In this document: positions 1-3,967 of the stretch, one piece after another
How the letters are laid out: every line of letters starts with the position of its first letter
Numbering within the stretch: position 1 is the first letter of the stretch
Origin: Methanosarcinales archaeon
Lineage (GTDB): Archaea > Halobacteriota > Syntropharchaeia > Alkanophagales > Methanospirareceae
Direction of reading: 5' to 3'
Assembly (NCBI GenBank): GCA_016649585.1
Contig: JAENXH010000091.1
Coordinates: forward strand, 1-5,880
Length of the DNA stretch: 5,880 nucleotides
Position numbers and translations under genes: made by a program
Notes under the pieces: generated by a model
Seen by the model: only the letters and a program-made list of their open reading frames with translations
Told to the model about the DNA's origin: nothing
Databases searched by the model: none

Positions 1-975
1 GAGCCACAGCCGGTCATCGTTACCGAGTTTAAGATCGCACATTATACGTGCCCACGATGCCAGAGAGAGATCGTTGCAACCCATCCGGATTGCCCAAAGG
101 AAGGGAGATTCGGTAATAATACAATTGCTCGAGCGACACTGCTGAAATATGAAGACAGACTGCCCTACCGTAAGATCAGGACGGCATTAAAGCGAGATTA
201 TGGATTAAAGGTAAGCCCTGCCTCGATACTCGACTTTACACGCCGTGGCTCTGATGCGATCCGATCAGAATACGAACAGATCTTGGAGCGGATCCGCCGT
301 GCCCCGATTCTATATGTGGATGAGACGGGGATCAGAGTGCAGGGGAAGAAGTACTGGATCTGGATATTCACCACGCCGGAAGATACCTTTGTTGTAGTAC
401 GGAAGAGTCGGGGTATGAAAGTTCTCATGGAGGTTCTGACGAGAAGATTTGGGGGAATAATCGTATGCGATGGCTGGAAACCGTATTCCAGCTTCACAAA
501 CCGTATCCAGCGCTGCTGGGCACATCTCCTGCGAGAGTCGAAGTATCTTGCCGGGAAGTTTGCCGAGGCGGTGTATTTGCATAAAGCACTTGTCAGGTTG
601 TATCAGCGACTGGACGACGCACTGAGAGATGACCCTCCGCCTGTAATCAGAGAGCGACTGTGGCACGAAGCACGAGAGACGCTCATGCAGATTCTTGGAG
701 GTGAATATACCAACGAGAAGGTGAATAAGCTCATCGGTAAGATCCATAATGGTTTTGAGTACTGGTTCACCTTTGTCCTTCATCCAGGTGTAGAGTCGAC
801 CAACAACAGGGCAGAGCGAGCACTTCGTGAGCACGTTGTCCAGCGAAAGATCATCGGAACACTGCGGAATGGGAAGGGAACGTATATTCACGAGACTGTG
901 ATGTCGGTCTTGGCGACATGGGCACAGCGTGGGCTCAATAGCTTAGAGATGTTGAGGCTGAGGTTGGAGAGCTAA
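1..975 (+). CDS. IS66-family transposase (TnpC type), 5'-truncated by window edge
   Basis: This is the DDE transposase that cuts and joins the ends of the element. The frame is open from base 1 to the TAA at 973-975, giving 324 visible residues, so the true start lies to the left. A TTG or ATG inside this stretch should not be taken as the start. In order, the visible part shows a Cys-Pro-x-Cys zinc-finger-like site (about residues 17-20), the conserved Lys-Tyr-x-Asp-x-Leu-Pro segment (about 52-58), the first catalytic Asp in VDETG (residue 107), the second in CDGWKPY (residue 157), and the catalytic Glu in NNRAERALR (residue 272). The Thr/Ser-Asn-Asn-x-Ala-Glu-Arg block is diagnostic of IS66. 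No frameshift or stop interrupts the visible part, so the enzyme may be active. The stop codon lies only about 8 bases inside the predicted element end. Confidence 0.92.
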   Translation, partial: EPQPVIVTEFKIAHYTCPRCQREIVATHPDCPKEGRFGNNTIARATLLKYEDRLPYRKIRTALKRDYGLKVSPASILDFTRRGSDAIRSEYEQILERIRRAPILYVDETGIRVQGKKYWIWIFTTPEDTFVVVRKSRGMKVLMEVLTRRFGGIIVCDGWKPYSSFTNRIQRCWAHLLRESKYLAGKFAEAVYLHKALVRLYQRLDDALRDDPPPVIRERLWHEARETLMQILGGEYTNEKVNKLIGKIHNGFEYWFTFVLHPGVESTNNRAERALREHVVQRKIIGTLRNGKGTYIHETVMSVLATWAQRGLNSLEMLRLRLES

Positions 976-983
976 ACACATAC
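1..983 (+). mobile_element. IS66-family insertion sequence, right-hand part (left end outside window)
   Basis: The segment is filled by an IS66-type transposase gene and ends within a receiver-domain reading frame that loses family resemblance at that point. The right boundary is placed at 983/984 because minus-strand translation of the interrupted gene is normal through Ser-Ile-Pro-Ile and then runs into the antisense of the transposase end. Read inward from there, the terminus begins GTATGTGTTTAG, and IS66 elements commonly start with GTA. IS66 elements usually make 8-base target duplications, so ATTATCGG (984-991) should recur at the unseen left end. Single 60-base lines counted by hand give about 50-57% G+C here, against about 45% in the chromosomal genes to the right, which fits a recent arrival. 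The exact boundary is inferred; the left inverted repeat and any tnpA/tnpB genes cannot be seen. Confidence 0.8.
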
Positions 984-1357
984 ATTATCGGAATGGAACT
1001 CGTTGCTTCATCCTGTTTCAGCCGCTGACAGACCTCAAATCCATTTAGCTTGGGCAGCATCAAATCGAGAAGAATCAAATCGGGATTCTCCGACCTCACC
1101 CTTTCCAGTGCCTCGATACCGTCTTGAGCTTCGATGACATTGAAGTCCTCTATTTCCAACGCCCTCTTCAGCGGTAACAAAGTATCCAGTTCGTCATCAA
1201 CTATTAGAATCTTGGTTCTGGTGTCAGAAAGTCTGCTAATTCTTCCCTCCACTTCGCCCTCAGTTAGACCCAATCTCTCTGCTATCACTCCGTACGAGAG
1301 TGTAGCGTCTTTTTGTAGCATTTCAACAATTTTCCGGTCATTGGTGTCTAATTTCAT
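935..1357 (-). pseudogene. Lrp/AsnC-type HTH fused to receiver domain, truncated by IS66 insertion
   Basis: The protein would be a transcription regulator. Residues 3-43 (LDTNDRKIVEMLQ ... GRISRL) form an Lrp/AsnC-type winged helix. Residues 47-124 form a two-component receiver domain with the acidic pair Asp54-Asp55, phospho-acceptor Asp98 in LLDLMLPKLNG, and the start of beta-4 at SIPI. The conserved Thr/Ser after beta-4 and the Lys after beta-5 are missing, because the frame enters the insertion sequence at residue 125. The last 16 residues are antisense transposase sequence, ending at a TGA (935-937). The remnant of the original gene is therefore 984-1357, and its 3' end should lie beyond the left end of the element. 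The start at 1357 is supported by a GGGAG site about 7 bases upstream. With the C-terminal third of the receiver fold lost, the product is probably inactive. DNA-binding first and receiver second is the reverse of the common response-regulator order. Confidence 0.85.
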
Positions 1358-1399
1358 CTTCTTCTCCCGCCATTGCTTACGCCTTCTTTCTGTTATCTG

Positions 1400-1426
1400 G
1401 TTTATATTTATATTTATTTAAATTTA
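1400..1426 (-). promoter_or_regulatory. Probable TATA region of the HTH-receiver gene
   Basis: This is a run of only A and T with a few repeats of the ATAAATATAAATA type when read on the minus strand, lying 45-70 bases upstream of the regulator start at 1357. An archaeal transcript starting about 25 bases downstream would have a short leader carrying the GGGAG ribosome site at about 1365-1369. Several overlapping TATA-like registers are possible, so the exact box is not fixed. Confidence 0.5.
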
Positions 1427-1486
1427 TCGTGATACCCCTGCAATCAAAGACACCTCCAAGGATTCGTTATTAACGCCTACTTATAG

Positions 1487-1539
1487 TATAGCATGGATGA
1501 TTTTGAAGGACTCTTATAAATATTTATAGCATCCTGCTA
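1487..1539 (+). promoter_or_regulatory. Probable promoter of the uS14-uS8 cluster with symmetric elements
   Basis: A perfect 14-base palindrome, TATAAATATTTATA (1515-1528), is a good archaeal TATA box in either direction. A start about 25 bases downstream (near 1545) would give a leader of about 75 bases before uS14. It is overlapped by an inverted repeat TAGCA-TCC-TGCTA (1527-1539), placed where an operator could block the initiation complex. The octamer TATAGCAT occurs twice, at 1487-1494 and 1525-1532. The promoter role is inferred from sequence and position, and the operator role is weaker. Confidence 0.5.
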
Positions 1540-1557
1540 CTTAAACATGATATAGAA

Positions 1558-1618
1558 GAAGGAGATAAATATTTTATGGTGAGAGAGGTATAGTGAATGA
1601 AGAATAAAGTGAGGTAAG
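1558..1618 (+). promoter_or_regulatory. uS14 leader with two minute ORFs
   Basis: Ahead of uS14 lie two tiny reading frames: ATG at 1576 to TAG at 1593 (MVREV), and ATG at 1597 to TAA at 1617 (MKNKVR). The first has GGAG at 1561-1564 and the second GAGGT at 1585-1589. The uS14 start at 1619 has GAGGT at 1611-1615, inside the second frame, and follows its stop by one base. The arrangement could allow translational coupling or re-initiation. Frames this short occur by chance in AT-rich leaders, so function is uncertain. Confidence 0.3.
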
Positions 1619-1774
1619 ATGGTAAAAGAGAGGACGAAGAGATTTGGAAGAGGTGCAAACACGTGCAGACGATGCGGCAGAAGGAGAGGTCTGATTCGTA
1701 GATATGATATTTATCTGTGCAGACAGTGCTTCAGAGAGATAGCGAGGGAAATAGGATTTAGGAAGTATAACTAA
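1619..1774 (+). CDS. rps14: 30S ribosomal protein uS14 (archaeal zinc-binding form)
   Basis: This 51-residue protein of the small-subunit head binds 16S rRNA near the decoding region. It has the full archaeal uS14 pattern: a basic N-terminus, a zinc knuckle of Cys16-Arg-Arg-Cys19 paired with Cys34-Arg-Gln-Cys37, and the typical ending GFRKYN. Length is normal for the archaeal/eukaryotic type and the four cysteines are intact, so the gene looks functional. The ATG is preceded by GAGGT with a short spacer. In most archaea uL5 precedes and uS8 follows within the spc operon. Here uS8 does follow, but after 104 bases, and uL5 is absent, with a promoter region and a broken regulator upstream instead. 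It is small enough to be missed by length-filtered gene finders. Confidence 0.96.
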   Translation: MVKERTKRFGRGANTCRRCGRRRGLIRRYDIYLCRQCFREIAREIGFRKYN

Positions 1775-1832
1775 CGAAAACCGTTTCTTGAAAAGAAGAA
1801 ATTATCCAAAAGCATAGAAACTGTGGAAGGCT

Positions 1833-1848
1833 CATATATTTTTATATG
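1833..1848 (+). promoter_or_regulatory. Probable TATA box ahead of uS8
   Basis: CATATA-TTTT-TATATG is an inverted repeat in the 104-base gap between uS14 and uS8, centred about 38 bases upstream of the uS8 ATG. It resembles an archaeal TATA box and would place a transcript start roughly 15 bases before the gene. It suggests uS8 and the RNase III-like gene can be transcribed separately from uS14. A weak hairpin role is an alternative reading. Confidence 0.45.
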
Positions 1849-1878
1849 CCGAGATGGAATAAAAGATGAGAAGAAAAA

Positions 1879-2271
1879 ATGTCGCTAAATGATCCGCTTG
1901 CAGATGCTCTTTCGCAGATTAAGAATACGGAGCGAGTCGGGAAGATGGAATGTATGATAAAACCCGCCTCGACGCTGATTGGGAACGTGCTGAGTGTAAT
2001 GAAGGAAGGAGGTTATATAGATGAATTTGAATTTGTTGAAGACGGAAAAGCAGGTCTTTTCAAGGTGAAGCTACGCGGTAAAATAAACGATTGCAATGCG
2101 ATAAAGCCGCGGTTTTACGTCCGTATGAAAGAATATGAGGATTGGGAGAAGAGGCTGCTCCCTGCACGAGATTTTGGGCTGCTTATACTTACAACTTCAA
2201 AAGGCGTGATGTCGCATGAAAAAGCGATTGAAAATGGTGTGGGCGGCCAATTACTGGCTTTTGTATATTAG
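1879..2271 (+). CDS. rps8: 30S ribosomal protein uS8
   Basis: uS8 binds the central domain of 16S rRNA directly and is an early assembly protein of the small subunit. The 130-residue length is standard for Archaea. Landmarks are the N-terminal DPLADALSQIKN block, the middle Lys-Pro-Arg-Phe-Tyr-Val segment, and the strongly conserved C-terminal region ARDFGLLILTTSKGVMSHE followed by GGQLLAFVY. All expected blocks are present and the gene looks intact. The start at 1879 matches the usual archaeal N-terminus (MSLNDPLADAL). Only a purine-rich stretch (GATGAGAAG, about 6-15 bases upstream) serves as a weak ribosome site. Downstream one expects uL6 and the rest of the spc operon, but a ribonuclease III-like gene follows after 56 bases. 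In many organisms uS8 also represses its own operon by binding mRNA; no such site was recognised here. Confidence 0.97.
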   Translation: MSLNDPLADALSQIKNTERVGKMECMIKPASTLIGNVLSVMKEGGYIDEFEFVEDGKAGLFKVKLRGKINDCNAIKPRFYVRMKEYEDWEKRLLPARDFGLLILTTSKGVMSHEKAIENGVGGQLLAFVY

Positions 2272-2327
2272 GACGTTTTAAGTAGGATAGGTCTTTATTA
2301 GGTTCAAAAAGAACGCAAATAAGCGGT

Positions 2328-2786
2328 ATGCAAGAAGCGATGGATGATAGACGTGAAAAAGAAATAAAGGAATTTTTGAATACTATTTCCTCTAGCGGAA
2401 CTGAGAAAATTAAATTAGTATATGATGAGGCATTGACCCATAGTAGTAGCGGTTTGCCAAATAATCAAGAGCTAGCTTTTCTCGGAGATTCAGTGCTGAG
2501 GCTAATAATAAGAGAACATAATTTTAATGAGCATCCTGATTGGAATAAACGGAGACTTACTGTTGAATCCGTGGTTGCTGAAGAAAATGAGTATTTTGCC
2601 CGTGTCGCATCCAACCTTAATATAGTAGAATACATAAAATTCGGAAAAACTTATGATAATCGTCCAAAGGATAAAGAAATTACTACAATACAGGCCGAGG
2701 CTTTTGAAGCATTATTTGGAGCATTATATCTCGATCACGGTTTAGACAAAGCAACGGAGATAGCAAAGAAATTACAAATAATTTAA
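2328..2786 (+). CDS. Stand-alone RNase III-like (RIBOc) domain protein, Mini-III-like
   Basis: This 152-residue protein consists almost entirely of a ribonuclease III catalytic domain, with no double-stranded RNA-binding domain. Family motifs are ALTHSS (35-40), the signature helix NQELAFLGDS (46-55), and AEAFEALFGALYLD (123-136). Against E. coli RNase III, the key Asp45 and Glu117 are kept (Asp54, Glu127). Asp114 becomes Glu124, Glu41 becomes Ala50, Glu38 becomes Gln47, and Glu65 aligns with Arg92. From memory, the Ala at the Glu41 position is also seen in bacterial Mini-III, an rRNA-maturation enzyme, so activity is possible but unproven. The gene lies 56 bases after uS8 in the same direction, suggesting a role in rRNA processing or ribosome assembly. 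Its base composition looks AT-richer than its neighbours (two lines counted at 37-40% G+C), which may point to transfer. Neither ATG at 2328 nor the alternative at 2340 has a clear ribosome site. Confidence 0.85.
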   Translation: MQEAMDDRREKEIKEFLNTISSSGTEKIKLVYDEALTHSSSGLPNNQELAFLGDSVLRLIIREHNFNEHPDWNKRRLTVESVVAEENEYFARVASNLNIVEYIKFGKTYDNRPKDKEITTIQAEAFEALFGALYLDHGLDKATEIAKKLQII

Positions 2787-2910
2787 ATATGAAAGCGATG
2801 CGGATACCCGAAAAGGCTACGAAAGAAGCGGTGAAGCGGGAGAAGTAGCGCGTGCATCCAGAACATCAAACCCAATAACGAACAGTTAACAAGTCTATAA
2901 GAAAAGCTAA
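2787..2910. other. Intergenic region between convergent genes
   Basis: The space between the RNase III-like gene and the minus-strand terminator holds no convincing gene. A 19-codon frame (ATG at 2789 to TAG at 2848), rich in Lys, Arg and Glu, has no ribosome site and no recognisable family. No clear plus-strand terminator was found for the uS8/RNase III-like transcript; the hairpin at 2921-2945 folds well only on the minus strand. Confidence 0.5.
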
Positions 2911-2945
2911 AAGAAAAAACCACCCGCACATTGCTTGCACGGGTG
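2911..2945 (-). terminator. Hairpin plus U-tract terminator of the aminomutase/ATPase unit
   Basis: On the minus strand the RNA would form a 10-base-pair stem, CACCCGUGCA with UGUGCGGGUG, around the 5-base loop AGCAA, followed directly by GUUUUUUCUUUU. The stem contains one U-G and one G-U wobble pair. On the plus strand these become A/C mismatches, so the structure favours minus-strand transcripts. It begins 25 bases past the stop of the PP-loop ATPase gene, the expected place for the end of this transcript. Confidence 0.7.
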
Positions 2946-2969
2946 CGTTCTGATTTAACCAGAAGGTGA

Positions 2970-3935
2970 TTAAACCACTTCTATCGTTGACGGTGGCTTT
3001 TTGGTTATGTTGTACGTAACACTGACAACTGCAGGTACTTCGGTCGTTATTCTTTCCGCTAATCGCTCTAACGTCTCGTAAGGAAGTCTTGTTGGCGATC
3101 CTGTTTTTGCATCGCTGCTCTCCCAGCAGCGTACCTCTATTTGTATGCCATAATCCCGCTTCCAATCTCTCATCCCGGTAACTTTGTCCTCATGCAAGAT
3201 CGCCAAATACTGGAATGCTCCGGTGCTCTGTAATTCAGATTCGACGATTTGCGTTGCTTTTCTCACCAGTTCTACGCGTTCCTGAGTGACTTCGCCAATT
3301 ACTCGTGCGGCTAATGCAGGGCCTGGAAAGGGCGGTCTGTTGTAGAGCTCTTCAGGCAAGCCGAGCGCCTTTGCAACTACCCGTACTGCGGGCTTTCTGA
3401 GTTGAACCAACGGCTCTAAAACGGCATATCCGTATGTCGCTTGCGTATCGATCCCCAATTGCTCGAGAATGTTATGCTGCCTTTTAACTCCCGCAACCGT
3501 TTCTTCTACATCGGTGTAATTGGTGCCCTGGAGGAGATATTTGGCGCCGCTTTCTTTCACCAGCTCACCAAAAACATCCTTGTAAAACGTTTGCGTAATC
3601 GCTTCTCGTTTCTCTTCGGGATCAGTGAGACCTTTAAGCGCATCGAAAAACTGCTTTTTTGCATCAACGATCTCTACCGGTATGCCCATTGCTTTGAAGA
3701 GCGAAACGATTCTCTGCGGTTCATCTTGCCGCATTATGCCGTTTTCAATGAAATAGGTCTTCAAACGATCGCCTAACGCTCGGTGCCCCAACAGAGTCCC
3801 CGCGGATGAGTCAACACCACCGGATAACGCGTTGATTGCCAAACCACTTCCGACAACCGATTTGATCTCCGCGACTTTCTCTTCTATAAAATCTTCAGGA
3901 TGTAAATCCTCGAGCTTTATCTCTTTAAGTTCCAT
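2970..3935 (-). CDS. PP-loop ATP pyrophosphatase related to GMP synthase ATPase subunit
   Basis: Enzymes of this fold adenylate a substrate oxygen and then let ammonia or another nucleophile displace AMP; in GMP synthase the substrate is XMP. The 321 residues show the PP-loop SGGVDSS (38-44), a QGTNYTDVEET block (136-146) at the place of the family's QGTxYPDVIES, FPGPALAARVIGEVT (203-217), RLPYETLERL (283-292) and C-terminal KKPPSTIE (312-319). Length and domain order fit a separate ATPase subunit without the glutaminase domain. Several normally conserved positions differ: KSHHN is KRQHN, HPFPGPGL is PPFPGPAL, and the ending TIEWE or TIEFE is TIEVV. It therefore looks like a diverged subfamily rather than the housekeeping GuaA, with the substrate uncertain. 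The ATG at 3935 gives a typical N-terminus. A TATA box 23-30 bases upstream implies a leaderless transcript, besides read-through from the aminomutase gene 32 bases away. No glutaminase partner is visible. Confidence 0.8.
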   Translation of the reverse strand: MELKEIKLEDLHPEDFIEEKVAEIKSVVGSGLAINALSGGVDSSAGTLLGHRALGDRLKTYFIENGIMRQDEPQRIVSLFKAMGIPVEIVDAKKQFFDALKGLTDPEEKREAITQTFYKDVFGELVKESGAKYLLQGTNYTDVEETVAGVKRQHNILEQLGIDTQATYGYAVLEPLVQLRKPAVRVVAKALGLPEELYNRPPFPGPALAARVIGEVTQERVELVRKATQIVESELQSTGAFQYLAILHEDKVTGMRDWKRDYGIQIEVRCWESSDAKTGSPTRLPYETLERLAERITTEVPAVVSVTYNITKKPPSTIEVV

Positions 3936-3957
3936 GATTGTAATAGGCGAAAATGAT

Positions 3958-3965
3958 CTTATAAA
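3958..3965 (-). promoter_or_regulatory. TATA box giving a probable leaderless transcript of the PP-loop ATPase gene
   Basis: The minus strand reads TTTATAAG, centred about 26 bases before the ATG at 3935, which is the archaeal TATA-to-start distance. Transcription would begin at or within a few bases of the start codon. No Shine-Dalgarno site lies between, which agrees with a leaderless message. The box lies in the 32-base gap just after the aminomutase stop codon. Confidence 0.5.
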
Positions 3966-3967
3966 TG

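Noticed and set aside
310..891. 193-residue open frame antisense to the transposase
   Set aside because: It lies wholly opposite a well-supported IS66 transposase and shows no family motif; it is a composition shadow.
283..975. Transposase starting at the TTG at 283
   Set aside because: The same frame is open and family-like all the way to base 1, including the zinc-finger-like site, so this internal TTG is not the start.
1134..1421. 95-residue plus-strand frame opposite the HTH-receiver gene
   Set aside because: The Ser-rich translation is typical of antisense reading, has no recognisable domain, and runs into the regulator's promoter region.
1833..1848. CATATA/TATATG hairpin as a uS14 terminator
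   Set aside because: The stem is all weak pairs apart from its ends, and its position and sequence fit a TATA box for uS8 better.
2789..2848. Short 19-codon frame, Lys/Arg/Glu-rich
   Set aside because: There is no ribosome site, family match or supporting context, so a chance frame is more likely.
2961..2986. Imperfect inverted repeat across the PP-loop ATPase stop codon
   Set aside because: The pairing needs a bulge and gives only about six pairs; the nearby stem at 2921-2945 is far better.
3441..3776. 111-residue plus-strand frame opposite the PP-loop ATPase gene
   Set aside because: It is fully antisense to a gene with clear conserved motifs and has no recognisable domain itself.
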